Part shown: in pieces, positions 1-12,933 of the stretch
Layout of the letters: every line of letters begins with the position of its first letter
Position numbering within the stretch: the stretch's first letter is position 1
Origin: Rhodococcus rhodnii
Lineage (GTDB): Bacteria; Actinomycetota; Actinomycetes; Mycobacteriales; Pseudonocardiaceae
Assembly (NCBI GenBank): GCA_000720375.1
Contig: JOAA01000025.1
Location: 84,943 to 148,942 of the forward strand
Reading direction: 5' to 3'
Length of the DNA stretch: 64,000 bases
Notes under the pieces: generated by a model
Databases searched by the model: none
What the model saw: the letters and a program-made list of their open reading frames with translations, nothing else
What the model was told of the DNA's origin: nothing
Made by a program: the position numbers and the translations under genes

Positions 1-2760
1 CGCCACACCGGTGTCGTCGGTGACCGTGAACGCGACCGGGTAGTCACCGGCTTTCGCCTTGGCGGTCCCGGAAATCGTCCACGTCCGCTTGTTGTCCGCG
101 GCCGTTCCCTCGGCGACTGAGAGCCCCTCGGGCAGGCCGGTGACGGCGGCGGTCAGCGCCGCTCCCTTGCTGTCCGGGTCCTCAGCGGTGATCGTGACCG
201 GCGCGAGAGCGTCGCTGTACTGGACCGCGATGTTCTGCGGGCTGGTCACCCGCGGTGAGGCGTTGATCGTGAAATCGGCGTCGCTGACGTCGAAGAAGAC
301 GTTCCCGACCGCCTCGATCTTGATCCGCGCCTTGGTCGTCGCCTCGTCGGTCAGCCGCACCTGCTCGCTGCCGTCGTTCGGTGTGCTGCGGGCCAGCACG
401 TGCGGGAAGGTCTTGCCGCCGTCGGTGGACAGCGAGATCTTCACGTTCTTGGCGTTGACCGGCGCGGCATTGGTGCCGGCCACGTCCCACGTGATCGTCT
501 GCTTCGAACCACCGGCCAGCGCACCGGCAGCGCCCTGCGACGTCACCAGGAACGGACCAGCGTTGGGCGCGATCGTCAGCGCGGTGTCGTCGAACCCGAT
601 ACCGCCACCGCCTTGCCTGGCATCACGCGCGGTCAGGCGGAAGTGCATGGTCCGGTCGTTGTTGATGCCGACCCAGTCCGCCGTCGGCAGGAACTCCGAA
701 TAGCAGTCGACCAGCGGCTGAGGCACCGGAGTCGGTGGCGGCGGCACCGGCGGGCACGCACCGGCCTTGGCGTTGGTGTTGTTCGCCAGGATCTGGTCCA
801 TGTCCGGGAAGACCCGCGTGGGGTTGCGGTTCACGGCGTTCTGGCCCGGCGAGTAGTACTTCAGGCTGTCCTCGGTGCTGACCAGCGCCGAAGTGCCGAA
901 CTGGCGGAACAGCGGGCCGTCCTTCTTGACGTTGTTCGTCAACGCGGTGCCGGTCGCCCCGCCACGGTCGTTCTGCTCCCACATGTAGGTCACGACATCG
1001 CGGTCAGCGTCCTTCGCACTTCCGGTCAACGCGAACGGTGTCCGCGCCGGAATCGTGTACGCCTCAGGGGTTTTCACGACAGGCGGGTGGTTGCGGGTGT
1101 CCCGGATCTTCCAGCCCTTGTTGTCCTGCGGACCGCCCTTCACCGACTCGCCGGCGAACCCAGTCACGCCGTTCACCGTCAAGGACTCGACGTTCTTGCC
1201 CTCGAGCGCGCCGCCGAACGTCACCTGGAAACCGGTCTCGTCGAACGGCATCGGCCGGTAATCCGGATCGTTGCCGAAGCCCGCGACGGTCACCGTGGCG
1301 CCGGTGATGCTCTCCACCGCGGCTTTGACGCCCTCCGGCGTGTAGTTCACGCCGTGCGTGATCGGCTCGGAGGTCTTGCCCTGGAACGAAAGCGTGAAGG
1401 AGTCGCCGGTGCCGAACCCGCGCAGCGAGACTTCCTGGACTTCGTTGGCGTTGGGCAGATCCGCCGTGGTGTACGACGTGATCTCGGTGTAGCTCTGGTG
1501 CGACCAGTACGGGTCACTGTGCGGCTGCAGGTTGTCCTGACGGCAGATGCCCGCGTACGCCATGATCGACGAACCGCTGCCCGGCTCCACCGACGTGCTC
1601 GGCTCACGGTTGCCACCGGAGCAGTTGTGCACAGTCCCGTTGAACGTGTGGTTGCCTGCGAACTGGTGGCCAAGCTCGTGCGCCACGTAGTCGACGGCGA
1701 AGAAGTCACCGACAGGCGTTGGCACGCCCGTGCACCCCACGGCCTTGTACGGACCACCCACGCCACCGAGCCACGCGACGCCACCACCGGCAAGACCGAA
1801 GCCGATGTGCCCGACGTCGTACTTGTCGGCACCCACGAGCTGGCTCAACGCCGGACCGACCGCGAAGATCGTCGGGATGTCGCAGCCCTGCAGCTCCTCC
1901 GGCTTGAAGCACGGCGCCGCACCACACGGGCCGTTCGGCTCGGTCGCCTGCGCGGGCGTGTTCAGGTTCGTCTTGTCGGTGTCGTTGATCAACACCAGCC
2001 GGATGGCGGTCTCGTCCTCGTAGATGTGCGTGATCCGGTTGACCAGCGTCACCTTGGCCGCGGTGACGTTCTCCGCGCCGAAGTAGTTCGCGTACGACGG
2101 ATCGGTGATCAGCGCGAGCCGGTAGGTCCGCAGCTTGACTGTGTCCTTGGAGGCCAGCTCCTTGACTTCCGGAGCCTTGCCCAGCAACGCGTTGTCCTGC
2201 AATGGGCCAGCTGGGTTCTGCAAGTCGTGGCCGTAGTAACTGGCGTAAAGGCTGTCGTCGCTCGAATAGTCACCCTTGTAATAAGGGTCGATGAACCACG
2301 AGCCACTCTCGGAACGAACCGAAGCGTGGAACCCCAGTGGCGTCAGATCGGCACGAACCGAAGCGGTCGGGTCGTCGATGCCACGGCCCGCGTAAGTCTT
2401 GATCTCCGGATGCGCGGCCGCCAGGCCCTCTTCCATCACCGGGGTGTCCGCCAGCGCGAACCGCTGGAACGTCCCCTCGGGTGTCGGCAGCAGCACTTCC
2501 TGCGCGCCGGATGCCAGCGAAGCCTTCCCCAGCTCGCCGCGCATCAACGACCGGTCGAGGGTGAACCCCGCGAACTTGGCTGTCCTGATGTCGGCCTGCT
2601 TCGCCGACCTGGCGGCCACCTCACCCGCTTTGGTCCACGGGTTGTTCGGTGCCGCGGGTGCCGTCGTGCTCAGCACCGGCATGAGTGCGACCGCCAGCCC
2701 GGCGATCGCGACAGCGGTCAGACTTCTAGCGGGTCTGGACCGTAACAGGGACCGTTCCAA
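1..2760 (-). CDS. Secreted reprolysin-like zinc metalloprotease, 3' end outside window
   Basis: The frame stays open from a TTG start to the window edge (920 codons seen). The TTG is preceded by GGAGGGG at 4 nt; the nearby GTG is in another frame that stops after 15 codons. Residues 1-37 look like a signal peptide: Arg-rich start, hydrophobic core, Ala-rich cleavage region. HELGHQFAGNH at about residue 361 matches the HExxHxxxxxH zinc site of metzincin/reprolysin-type peptidases, although the usual Gly at position 8 is Ala with Gly next. The region after about residue 600 carries Ig/cadherin-like sequence, including a segment typical of putative-Ig domains near the visible end. It is probably an exported protease with C-terminal substrate- or surface-binding domains. 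The substrate is unknown. Confidence 0.85.
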   Translation of the reverse strand, partial: MERSLLRSRPARSLTAVAIAGLAVALMPVLSTTAPAAPNNPWTKAGEVAARSAKQADIRTAKFAGFTLDRSLMRGELGKASLASGAQEVLLPTPEGTFQRFALADTPVMEEGLAAAHPEIKTYAGRGIDDPTASVRADLTPLGFHASVRSESGSWFIDPYYKGDYSSDDSLYASYYGHDLQNPAGPLQDNALLGKAPEVKELASKDTVKLRTYRLALITDPSYANYFGAENVTAAKVTLVNRITHIYEDETAIRLVLINDTDKTNLNTPAQATEPNGPCGAAPCFKPEELQGCDIPTIFAVGPALSQLVGADKYDVGHIGFGLAGGGVAWLGGVGGPYKAVGCTGVPTPVGDFFAVDYVAHELGHQFAGNHTFNGTVHNCSGGNREPSTSVEPGSGSSIMAYAGICRQDNLQPHSDPYWSHQSYTEITSYTTADLPNANEVQEVSLRGFGTGDSFTLSFQGKTSEPITHGVNYTPEGVKAAVESITGATVTVAGFGNDPDYRPMPFDETGFQVTFGGALEGKNVESLTVNGVTGFAGESVKGGPQDNKGWKIRDTRNHPPVVKTPEAYTIPARTPFALTGSAKDADRDVVTYMWEQNDRGGATGTALTNNVKKDGPLFRQFGTSALVSTEDSLKYYSPGQNAVNRNPTRVFPDMDQILANNTNAKAGACPPVPPPPTPVPQPLVDCYSEFLPTADWVGINNDRTMHFRLTARDARQGGGGIGFDDTALTIAPNAGPFLVTSQGAAGALAGGSKQTITWDVAGTNAAPVNAKNVKISLSTDGGKTFPHVLARSTPNDGSEQVRLTDEATTKARIKIEAVGNVFFDVSDADFTINASPRVTSPQNIAVQYSDALAPVTITAEDPDSKGAALTAAVTGLPEGLSVAEGTAADNKRTWTISGTAKAKAGDYPVAFTVTDDTGVA

Positions 2761-3240
2761 TTCACCCCTCCTGACAGAACGCGTTCACAGGCATTCTTGT
2801 CGCGAGGTGGACTAGCCATAACAGCCAAAAGTAGTAAGCCGAATGCGCATCGCGCAGGTCAAACCCAGGTCATCGGACGCCGATCGGCGAACGACAGTTG
2901 ATCACAGCGAACAAGCGAAGTAAATCGGCCACTCGGCGCAGACTCCGCAGCGACGACCCCCGCGCGAAGCGGCCATCGGACCTTCGGTGTGCCGGAAGGG
3001 GCATTTCATGGGTTGGAGACGGGAACTCGTCGGCCGCGGCGATGGCCCAGGCCTTCGGGCCCATGCCTGACATGCCACAAGGCCGCGCGGAAATGGACGG
3101 CCCCTCGTGAGTGGTTTGTCCCGGTAGACGAACAACCACTCACGACACGCTCACCAGCCGCGCTGGTCACTCCGTCGTGAGTGGTTGTTCGGATATTCAG
3201 CTATAGCCCGGAGTGGACAAACCACTCACGAGGGACTGGC
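2761..3240. other. Gene-free stretch between metalloprotease and atpD
   Basis: These 480 bases lie downstream of atpD and upstream of the metalloprotease start. Short open frames exist on both strands but none has a ribosome site plus a recognisable protein, and none resembles the ATP synthase epsilon subunit expected here. The stretch holds the nested palindrome at 3102-3234, which could end atp transcription, and presumably the metalloprotease promoter. Confidence 0.7.
3102..3234. repeat. Nested double palindrome with GTGAGTGG core
   Basis: Four related arms lie in order A (3102-3121), B (3130-3146), C (3174-3190), D (3215-3234). A is the exact reverse complement of D over 20 bases and B of C over 17. 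A also pairs with B, and C with D, with few mismatches. The transcript could therefore form one long cruciform or two consecutive hairpins. The core TCGTGAGTG recurs in the rho-side palindrome at 17977-18020, so this seems to be a dispersed intergenic repeat family. A terminator role after atpD is inference. Confidence 0.8.
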
Positions 3241-4686
<1,446 letters not shown>

Positions 4687-5625
4687 TTAGTCATCACTTC
4701 CTGCGGCGGCGGCGAGCGCGTTGGCGCCACCGACGATCTCGCTGATCTCCTGGGTGATCTGGGCCTGGCGCGCCTGGTTCGCCTCACGCGACAGGGTGAG
4801 GACGAGGTCATTCGCGTTGTCCGTCGCGGACTTCATCGCGGTACGACGAGCCGCGGACTCCGACGCGGCCGAGTCGAGCAGCGCGGAGAAGATACGGGTG
4901 TTGATGTACTTCGGCAGCAGCGCGGACAACAACTGGTCCGCACCCGGCTCGAACTCGTAGCTCGGCGGAATGGTGTCCGGCTTCTCCTCGGAGTACTCGA
5001 CCTCGAGCGGAGCCATCCGCTTCACGGTCGGCACCTGGGAGAGCATCGAGCGGAACTCCGTGTAGACGATGTGCAGCTCGTCCACACCGAGCACGCCGTC
5101 GGCACCCGGGCTGTCACCCTCGTCGTCGGCCCCCGACATGAAGGCCTTGACCAGCAGTTCACCGGCGACCTGAGCGTTCTCGTACCGCGGCGTCTCGGAG
5201 AACCCGGTCCACGACTCGACGAACTCGCGGTTGCGGAACGTGTAGAACGAGACGGCCTTGCGACCGATCAGGTACAGCACCGGCTGCTTGCCCTGCGAGC
5301 GGAGCAGCGAGACGAGCTCCTCCGCGGCGCGCAGCACGTTGGCGTTGTAGCCGCCGCACAGGCCACGGTCACTCGTCACGATGAGCACGCCTGCCCGCTT
5401 GGGCTCCTCGCGCTCGGTCAGCAACGGGTGATCCAAGTTGGACGCCGCCCCGGCCAGCGCGGAGAGCACGTTCGTGATCTCCTGCGCGTACGGCCGGGAG
5501 GCCTCCACTCGTGCCTGCGCCCGGCTGATCCGCGTGGTCGCGATGACCTCCTGGGCCTTGAAGATCTTGGCAAGGCCCTGGGTTGAGCGGATCCGTTGGC
5601 GTAGTTCGCGAAGCTGTGCGGCCAT
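4687..5625 (-). CDS. atpG: ATP synthase F1 subunit gamma
   Basis: Central-stalk gamma subunit that rotates inside the alpha/beta hexamer. The 312-residue protein has the typical N-terminal helix ([14 protein letters not shown]) and the conserved C-terminal helix with [15 protein letters not shown]. An acidic insertion near residues 160-180 is usual for actinobacterial gamma subunits. The gene lies 11 bp after atpA and 3 bp before atpD, within one operon. Confidence 0.97.
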   Translation of the reverse strand: MAAQLRELRQRIRSTQGLAKIFKAQEVIATTRISRAQARVEASRPYAQEITNVLSALAGAASNLDHPLLTEREEPKRAGVLIVTSDRGLCGGYNANVLRAAEELVSLLRSQGKQPVLYLIGRKAVSFYTFRNREFVESWTGFSETPRYENAQVAGELLVKAFMSGADDEGDSPGADGVLGVDELHIVYTEFRSMLSQVPTVKRMAPLEVEYSEEKPDTIPPSYEFEPGADQLLSALLPKYINTRIFSALLDSAASESAARRTAMKSATDNANDLVLTLSREANQARQAQITQEISEIVGGANALAAAAGSDD

Positions 5626-5636
5626 TGGCTACCCGA

Positions 5637-7277
5637 TCACTTCTTCGGGGCGGGACGGTGCACCTTCACCGACTCCTGCCCGACCTTGTCGGCCTCCAGC
5701 GCGTCCGCCGGGGTGTCGACGACCGACGATCCGTCAGCCGCGGTGAACTGCTCCTTGAACTTGTTGATCGCCTCGCTGATGCGGTCGACCAGCTCGTCCG
5801 ACAGGTCCTTGGTGTCACGGATCTCCTGCAGGATACCCGCGTGGTTGCGCCGGACGTGATCAAGAAGCTCACGCTCGAACCGGCGAACGTCGTCGGTCGG
5901 GACCGTGTCGAGGAAGCCACGGGTACCGGCGAAGATCGAGACGACCTGCTCGTCGATCGACACCGGGGAGTAGGCACCCTGGCGCAGGATCTGGTACAGC
6001 CGGTCACCGCGCTCCAGCTGTGCCTTCGAGGTGGCGTCCAGGTCGGAGGCGAACGCGGCGAACGCGGCCAGCTCGGTGTGCTGCGAGAGGTCGATACGCA
6101 ACGAACCGGACACCTTGCGCATCGCCTTGATCTGCGCGGCACCACCGACTCGGGACACCGACACACCCACCGCGATGGCGGGGCGCTGGCCCTGGTTGAA
6201 CAGGTCAGCCTGCAGGAAGCACTGGCCGTCGGTGATCGAGATGACGTTGGTCGGGATGTACGCGGAGATGTCACCGGCCTTGGTCTCGATGATCGGCAGA
6301 CCGGTCATCGAACCCGCGCCCAGCTCGTCGGACAGCTTCGCGCAGCGCTCCAGCAGACGGGAGTGCAAGTAGAAGACGTCACCCGGGTAGGCCTCACGGC
6401 CCGGCGGGCGGCGCAGCAGCAGCGCCAGCGCGCGGTACGCCTCGGCCTGCTTGGTCAGGTCGTCGAACACGATCAGGACGTGCTTGCCGCCGTACATCCA
6501 GTGCTGGCCGAGGGCCGAGCCGGTGTAGGGGGCGATCCACTTGAAGCCCGCGGAGTCCGAGGCCGGCGCGGCCACGATGGTGGTGTACTCCATCGCGCCG
6601 TGGTCCTCGAGGGTCTTCTTGACCGCCGCGATCGTGGAGCCCTTCTGACCGACGGCGACGTAGATGCAGCGCACCTGCTGCTTCGGGTCGCCGGTCTCCC
6701 AGGCCTTCTTCTGGTTGATGATCGTGTCGACGCAGACCGTGGTCTTACCGGTCTTGCGGTCGCCGATGATCAGCTGACGCTGGCCACGGCCGATCGGGGT
6801 CATCGAGTCGATGGCCTTGATGCCGGTCTCCAGCGGCTCCTTCACCGGCTGGCGCTGGACCACCGTCGCGGCCTGCAGTTCCAGCACGCGCTGGTCGTCG
6901 GCGACGATGTCACCGAGGCCGTCCAGCGGCTGGCCGAGCGGGTCGATGACGCGGCCGAGGAAGCCGTCGCCGACCGGCACCGAAAGGATTCGGCCGGTCC
7001 GCTTGACCTCTTGGCCTTCCTCGAGGCTCTCGTAGTTACCGAGGATCGTGACACCGATCTCGCGCACGTCCAGGTTCTGCGCGACACCGAGCACGCCGCC
7101 GGGGAACTCGACCAGCTCGTTGGCCATCACCGAGGGCAGGCCCTCGACGTAGGCCACGCCGTCACCGGTCGCGGTGACGGTGCCGACCTCTTCCTTCGTC
7201 ACGTCCGGCGTGTAACCGGAGACGTAGTTCTCGATCGCACTGCGGATCTCGTCCGACGAGATCGTCAGCTCCGCCAT
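5637..7277 (-). CDS. atpA: ATP synthase F1 subunit alpha
   Basis: Non-catalytic nucleotide-binding alpha subunit of F1, 546 residues. The P-loop GDRKTGKT is at residues 172-179. The N-terminal beta-barrel and C-terminal helical domain are complete, and the C-terminal tail ending in RPAPKK is an actinobacterial-type extension. It sits 55 bp after atpH and 11 bp before atpG in the operon. Confidence 0.98.
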   Translation of the reverse strand: MAELTISSDEIRSAIENYVSGYTPDVTKEEVGTVTATGDGVAYVEGLPSVMANELVEFPGGVLGVAQNLDVREIGVTILGNYESLEEGQEVKRTGRILSVPVGDGFLGRVIDPLGQPLDGLGDIVADDQRVLELQAATVVQRQPVKEPLETGIKAIDSMTPIGRGQRQLIIGDRKTGKTTVCVDTIINQKKAWETGDPKQQVRCIYVAVGQKGSTIAAVKKTLEDHGAMEYTTIVAAPASDSAGFKWIAPYTGSALGQHWMYGGKHVLIVFDDLTKQAEAYRALALLLRRPPGREAYPGDVFYLHSRLLERCAKLSDELGAGSMTGLPIIETKAGDISAYIPTNVISITDGQCFLQADLFNQGQRPAIAVGVSVSRVGGAAQIKAMRKVSGSLRIDLSQHTELAAFAAFASDLDATSKAQLERGDRLYQILRQGAYSPVSIDEQVVSIFAGTRGFLDTVPTDDVRRFERELLDHVRRNHAGILQEIRDTKDLSDELVDRISEAINKFKEQFTAADGSSVVDTPADALEADKVGQESVKVHRPAPKK

Positions 7278-7332
7278 GTCTTCCCGCTCTCGCTTTCGTT
7301 ACTTCAATGCTTAGGTGCCAGCAGGTTTCGAC

Positions 7333-8142
7333 TCAGCCGGCCAGCCGGCGTCGCAGGTCGTCGAGACGACCCGCTGCGCTGCCGTCGATCACTTCATCGC
7401 CGACGCGGATGACCAGCCCACCGAGCAGGTCCTTGTCCACCTCGATGTGCAGCGCGATCGGCCGCGAGTAGACGCGCTGCAGAGTCGCCGCGAGCCGCTC
7501 TTGCTGCGCTTCGGTCAGCGGCACCACCGAGGTGACGTGCGCGACCGAGCGCTCCCGGCGCTTGGCGGCCAGGTCGGCCAGCTCTTCCAGGCCTTCGACG
7601 GCCCTGCGGCCGCGTGGGTAGGCCACCAGAGCCTCGGTCAGCTTGTCGGTGACCTGGTCGACCTTCGCCGCGATCAGTGACCTGATCAGCTCGAGCTTGC
7701 CCGCCACCGGCGCGGCCGGGTCGGACAGCAGCCGCTCGAGCTCACCGTCGCCTGCGACGATCCGGCCGAGCCGGAACAGCTCGTCCTCGACCGTGTCGAG
7801 CTTGCCCGCGCGCTCGGCGCCGACCAGCAGCGCGGTGCGGGCGAGCGACTCGATGCCGTCGACCAGCTCGCGCGGGTTGGACCAGCGCGAGGAGACCACG
7901 GAGTCGAGCAGGTCGACCGTCGCCGTGGAGAGCTTGCTGGAGAACAGCTCGCGGACCAGCGCGGTCCGCCGCCCTGGCTCGGCCGACGAGTCCGCCAGCG
8001 CCCTGCGCAGCCCGGGCTCCCGGGTGAGCAGGCCGACCACGGCGAACAGCTCGTCGCCGACCGTGGCGAAATCGTCAACGTCGAGCAGCTTCAGCTCGGC
8101 GGCCGCGAGCGCTTCCCGGCTCGCGGCGTGCAACAAAGTCAT
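7333..8142 (-). CDS. atpH: ATP synthase F1 subunit delta
   Basis: Delta subunit joining F1 to the peripheral stalk. At 269 residues it is longer than the roughly 180-residue enterobacterial protein but matches the long actinobacterial form. The C-terminal part contains the conserved segment around [18 protein letters not shown]. It follows atpF by 17 bp and precedes atpA by 55 bp. Confidence 0.95.
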   Translation of the reverse strand: MTLLHAASREALAAAELKLLDVDDFATVGDELFAVVGLLTREPGLRRALADSSAEPGRRTALVRELFSSKLSTATVDLLDSVVSSRWSNPRELVDGIESLARTALLVGAERAGKLDTVEDELFRLGRIVAGDGELERLLSDPAAPVAGKLELIRSLIAAKVDQVTDKLTEALVAYPRGRRAVEGLEELADLAAKRRERSVAHVTSVVPLTEAQQERLAATLQRVYSRPIALHIEVDKDLLGGLVIRVGDEVIDGSAAGRLDDLRRRLAG

Positions 8143-8159
8143 CTTGGCTGTCCCCCCTG

Positions 8160-8711
8160 CTATTTCTTGGCGGGCGCCGACACGGAGTCCAGCTCCTCGA
8201 GGAACCGGTCGACGGTGCCGCGGCGGCGGGCCTCGTCCTCAAGGGACTCACCGACGATCCGGCTGGCCAGCTCGACGGCGGTGCGGCCGAGGTCGGCACG
8301 CAGCTCGGCGACGATCTGGGCCCGCTGGGCCTCGAGCTGGTTGCGGCCCTGCGCCACGATCCGTGCCGCTTCTTCCTGGGCCTGAACCCGCAGTTCCTCG
8401 CGGATCTGCTCGGCCTCGATCCGGGCGTCGTCGCGAATCCGCGCGGCCGCGGCGTTGGCGTCGGCGAGCAGGTCCTTGTACTTCTGCAGGTTCTCCTCGG
8501 CCTGAGCCTGCATCCGCTCGGCCTTCTGGATGCCGCCCTCGATCTTCTCGGTCCGCTCGGTGTAGAGCTTCTCGAAGCGCGGGACGACGAACTTCCAGAG
8601 GATGCCAAGCAGCAACAGGAACGCCACCAGTCCGAGGATGATCTCGGACGTGTGCGGCAGAACCGGGCTCGGTTCGCCCTCAGCCGCAAGCACCGTCAAC
8701 TTTTGCAGCAC
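8160..8711 (-). CDS. atpF: ATP synthase Fo subunit b
   Basis: Peripheral-stalk b subunit, 183 residues. One membrane segment lies at about residues 23-43, followed by a long charged, Ala/Glu/Arg-rich helix (about 50-160) expected to form the coiled-coil stalk. It lies between atpE and atpH, the normal position. Confidence 0.96.
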   Translation of the reverse strand: MLQKLTVLAAEGEPSPVLPHTSEIILGLVAFLLLLGILWKFVVPRFEKLYTERTEKIEGGIQKAERMQAQAEENLQKYKDLLADANAAAARIRDDARIEAEQIREELRVQAQEEAARIVAQGRNQLEAQRAQIVAELRADLGRTAVELASRIVGESLEDEARRRGTVDRFLEELDSVSAPAKK

Positions 8712-8742
8712 GACAACTCCCTAGATCTGACGTCGGCCTGGA

Positions 8743-8994
8743 TCAGGCAGACGCGATGAAGAAGAGAACCAGACCGATCAGGGCGAGCACCTCGGTCAGG
8801 ATGAACGTGGAGAAGGCGATGCCACGCAGCTTGCCCTCGGCCTCCGGCTGACGGGCGGTGCCGTTGATGACGGCGGCGAAGATGACACCCACACCGATAC
8901 CCGGGCCGATGGCGCCGAGGCCGTAACCGATCATGGCCAGACCAGGGTTGATGTTGGTCGCGGCTTCCTGGGCAAGCATGATGGAGTTGCTCAC
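8743..8994 (-). CDS. atpE: ATP synthase Fo subunit c
   Basis: Proteolipid c subunit of the rotor ring, 83 residues. It has two membrane helices joined by a polar loop (ARQPE, residues 47-51). The proton-binding carboxylate is Glu68 in [14 protein letters not shown]. The Gly-rich first helix ([13 protein letters not shown]) is standard. It follows atpB by 73 bp. Confidence 0.97.
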   Translation of the reverse strand: MSNSIMLAQEAATNINPGLAMIGYGLGAIGPGIGVGVIFAAVINGTARQPEAEGKLRGIAFSTFILTEVLALIGLVLFFIASA

Positions 8995-9067
8995 TTCGAT
9001 TTTCCCTTTCGAGTTCGGTCCGCGATGGCGCGGATCCGGGAACTTGTCACTGGCCGAACCTCTCGGC

Positions 9068-9847
9068 TCAGTGGTCTGCGGCCAGTGCTGCTCCGATGTA
9101 TCCGGCGGACAACAAGGCGAAGATGTACGCCTGGATGACCTGGACGAACGCCTCGAGGAACGTCATCGCGATGGCGAACAACCAGGCGACAATGGAGGCG
9201 GGCTTCAACCACGCGCTCGCCTCGAGCAGCAGGTACTCACCACCCATGGTGAACACCAGCAGGATCAGGTGGCCTGCGAACATCGCCGCGAACACCCGGA
9301 TCGCCAGCGTGATCGGGTTCATGAAGAACTTGGTGAAGATCTCGATCGGCGTCAGCAGCAGGTAGATCGGCTTCGGGATGCCCGGAGGGAACAACTGGTT
9401 CTTCAGGTACCCACCGATGCCGTGCCGGCGGATGCCCGCGATGTGGTAAACCGGGTAGACCACCAGGACCGACAGCGCCAGCGGAAAGCCGATGTGCGAG
9501 AACGTCGGGAACTGAATGATCGGGATGATGCCGAAGATGTTGTTCACCAGCGTGAATGTGAACAGCGTGAGGATCAGCGGGATGTAGGGCTTGAAGTCCT
9601 TTGCCCCGATCTGTTCCCGGGCGATGCTGTTGCGGCTGAAGTCGTAGACGCTCTCCGCCGCGAACTGGAACTTGCTGGGCACGATCTTCAGATTGCGCGT
9701 CGCCAGCAGGAAGAACGCCAGAATGATGATGACCGACAGGACGACAAGCACCATCGGCTTGGTGACGCTGCCGAAGATCGGCGGCAGGAAGAAATCTCTG
9801 ACGCCCGGCGGCTGAAACTCGCCCTGCGCCAGCAACGGCATGCCCAA
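9068..9847 (-). CDS. atpB: ATP synthase Fo subunit a
   Basis: Membrane a subunit forming the proton half-channels beside the c ring. The 259-residue protein has five or six membrane segments, and the essential arginine is Arg184 in [17 protein letters not shown]. It is the first structural gene of the atp operon. A 191-bp gap separates it from the upstream atpI-like gene and could hold an operon promoter. Starting at the second Met (residue 3) is also possible. Confidence 0.96.
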   Translation of the reverse strand: MGMPLLAQGEFQPPGVRDFFLPPIFGSVTKPMVLVVLSVIIILAFFLLATRNLKIVPSKFQFAAESVYDFSRNSIAREQIGAKDFKPYIPLILTLFTFTLVNNIFGIIPIIQFPTFSHIGFPLALSVLVVYPVYHIAGIRRHGIGGYLKNQLFPPGIPKPIYLLLTPIEIFTKFFMNPITLAIRVFAAMFAGHLILLVFTMGGEYLLLEASAWLKPASIVAWLFAIAMTFLEAFVQVIQAYIFALLSAGYIGAALAADH

Positions 9848-10038
9848 CGGGGGCTCCTTCCGGTTCTCCCGGCCGGCCGTGTGTCACACCACCGGGGGAA
9901 TCGTCACGATCAGGACTTAACGTACCTGACGTACTGCAAGCACTCGAAAGCGGGGCTCCCCGGCACTCAACCGGGCGGCACTGCCCCTTCGGGCGAACAC
10001 TATCAACCGGCCGAGACCCAACCGGACGGGCGTACTAC

Positions 10039-10506
10039 TTAGCCCTCTTCGCTCGCCGGGATGATTGTAGGGACCTTGGTTCGCTGGAAGGCGAACACCT
10101 CCGCCGTAGCGGTCACCAAGATCGTCGCGAGCAGCGTGATCGCCAGCGAATTGCGGTGCAGGACGTCGATCCCGCCGAGCACGATCATGGCCGCGAGCAG
10201 GATCAGCATCTTCACGACGAACCCGCCGAGCACCGCGATCATCAGCGTCTGCACCTTGAGCCCGGCGGTCTGGCGCATCAGCACCAAAGTGGCCACAGAG
10301 GACAAGAAGCCGACGGCACCGCCTGCCAGTGCGCCGTAGACGCCGTTCGCGCCGACCAGCACCCCGGCGAGCACGACGGCGATCGCCACCGTGCCGACCG
10401 TCCACCAGATCGCGCCGCGGAACATGGCCACGGCCAGCGTCTGCACGATCTCCCGGTGGGATTCGGGCTGCTTGGGGACCTCGAAGCTCTCGCTCTTCTC
10501 ACTCAT
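10039..10506 (-). CDS. AtpI-like small membrane protein of the ATP synthase cluster
   Basis: The 155-residue protein has about four hydrophobic segments after a polar N-terminus and sits just before atpB, where actinobacteria encode an AtpI-like protein thought to help c-ring assembly or ion supply. Its ATG overlaps the stop of the upstream glycosyltransferase gene by 4 bp (ATGA), so translation of the two is probably coupled. The assignment rests on topology and position more than on strong motifs. Confidence 0.75.
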   Translation of the reverse strand: MSEKSESFEVPKQPESHREIVQTLAVAMFRGAIWWTVGTVAIAVVLAGVLVGANGVYGALAGGAVGFLSSVATLVLMRQTAGLKVQTLMIAVLGGFVVKMLILLAAMIVLGGIDVLHRNSLAITLLATILVTATAEVFAFQRTKVPTIIPASEEG

Positions 10507-11654
10507 CGTGACCTGAGTCTAGGTATTGCCGAAACGAGCAACGCGACCAGTAGGCCGATCGCCATCCCCCAGACCACGACGAGCCCGTCGAACAGGCTCA
10601 GCGACACCGCGCCGAACGCCAGCACGGCGGCCCACAGATAGATCAGCAGAACGGCCCGGCGCTGCGAGTGGCCGATCTCCAGCAGCCGGTGGTGCAGGTG
10701 CATCTTGTCGGCGTGGAACGGGCTGAGCCCGCGCCTGGTCCGGCGCACGACCGCCATCAGCAGGTCCAGCAGCGGCACGAACAGCACCGCGGCCACGACG
10801 ATCAGCGGGGACAGCACCGCGATCGTGTTCGATGGGCCCTGCACGGCGGGCAATCGCTTGCCCGCGGCGGACGTGCTGGCCGCGGCCAGTGTGAGGCCGA
10901 TCAGCATCGACCCGGAGTCGCCCATGAACAGGCGGGCGGGTTGGAAGTTGTGCGGCAGGAAACCCAGACACGCACCGGCCAGCGTGACCGACAGCAAAGC
11001 CGGCGCGTAGTTGACCACGTCATTGCCGGTCTGTGACAGCAAGTGGAACGAAAACGTACAAGTTGCCAACGATGCGATCACGCCGATGCCCGCGGCGAGG
11101 CCGTCCAGGCCGTCGATGAAGTTCATCGCGTTGATCAGCACCAGCGCGAGCAGGACCGTGAGCAGTCCGCCCTGGTTCATGTCCAGCACGACCAGCGATC
11201 CGCTCGGGCCGGTGTCGTTGCCGCCCCACGGCACCCAGACCAGCACCCACTGGATGCCGAACAGCACGATGATGCCCGCGGACATGGTCTGCCCGGCGAA
11301 CTTCGTCAGCGCGTCGAGTTCGAACCGGTCGTCGAGCATGCCGATCAGCATGATCACGCCGCCGCCGACGAGCACCCCGACCGGATCGAGCGAGTAGTCG
11401 AATGCCCTGCGCAGCAACGGAAGCTGGTGCGCCAGCAGCATCCCGCCGCAGATGCCGAGGTACATCGCCAGCCCGCCGAGCCGCGGGATCGGCTGGGTGT
11501 GCACGTCACGCGTGCGCGGCACGGCGACCGCGCCGATCTTGAACGCCAGCAGCCTGACCGGTCCGGTCAGCAGGAACGTCAAGGTCAGGCTGAGCAGGCC
11601 GACCAGCAGGTACTCGCGGATCGGCAGGCCTTGGACGATGGCGGAACTCGGCAC
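10503..11654 (-). CDS. MraY/WecA-family undecaprenyl-phosphate sugar-1-phosphate transferase
   Basis: Integral membrane enzyme that moves a UDP-sugar-1-phosphate (probably GlcNAc) onto a polyprenyl phosphate, the first lipid-linked step of cell-wall or surface-glycan synthesis. Motifs include NAMNFIDGLDGLAAG with catalytic Asp residues, GDSGSMLIG, and HLHHRLLEIGHS, the His motif of this family. I chose the GTG at 11654 because GGAG precedes it by 6 nt; upstream in-frame sequence is Arg/His-rich shadow. This gives 383 residues. The start lies just past the glyA stop, and the stop overlaps the atpI-like start by 4 bp. Homologues next to actinobacterial atp operons are common. Confidence 0.92.
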   Translation of the reverse strand: MPSSAIVQGLPIREYLLVGLLSLTLTFLLTGPVRLLAFKIGAVAVPRTRDVHTQPIPRLGGLAMYLGICGGMLLAHQLPLLRRAFDYSLDPVGVLVGGGVIMLIGMLDDRFELDALTKFAGQTMSAGIIVLFGIQWVLVWVPWGGNDTGPSGSLVVLDMNQGGLLTVLLALVLINAMNFIDGLDGLAAGIGVIASLATCTFSFHLLSQTGNDVVNYAPALLSVTLAGACLGFLPHNFQPARLFMGDSGSMLIGLTLAAASTSAAGKRLPAVQGPSNTIAVLSPLIVVAAVLFVPLLDLLMAVVRRTRRGLSPFHADKMHLHHRLLEIGHSQRRAVLLIYLWAAVLAFGAVSLSLFDGLVVVWGMAIGLLVALLVSAIPRLRSR

Positions 11655-11656
11655 GG

Positions 11657-12913
<1,257 letters not shown>

Positions 12914-12933
12914 CGAGTGCTCCTTTTCCAAGC

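Noticed and set aside
400..2745. Long plus-strand frame of 781 codons opposite the metalloprotease
   Set aside because: Arg/His-rich low-information product typical of antisense shadow in high-GC genes; the minus strand encodes a protease with signal peptide and zinc site.
2870..3139. Minus-strand frame of 89 codons as a candidate for atpC
   Set aside because: Wrong composition, no epsilon-type beta-sandwich pattern, no ribosome site.
5583..7412. Long plus-strand frame of 609 codons opposite atpA
   Set aside because: Antisense shadow of atpA.
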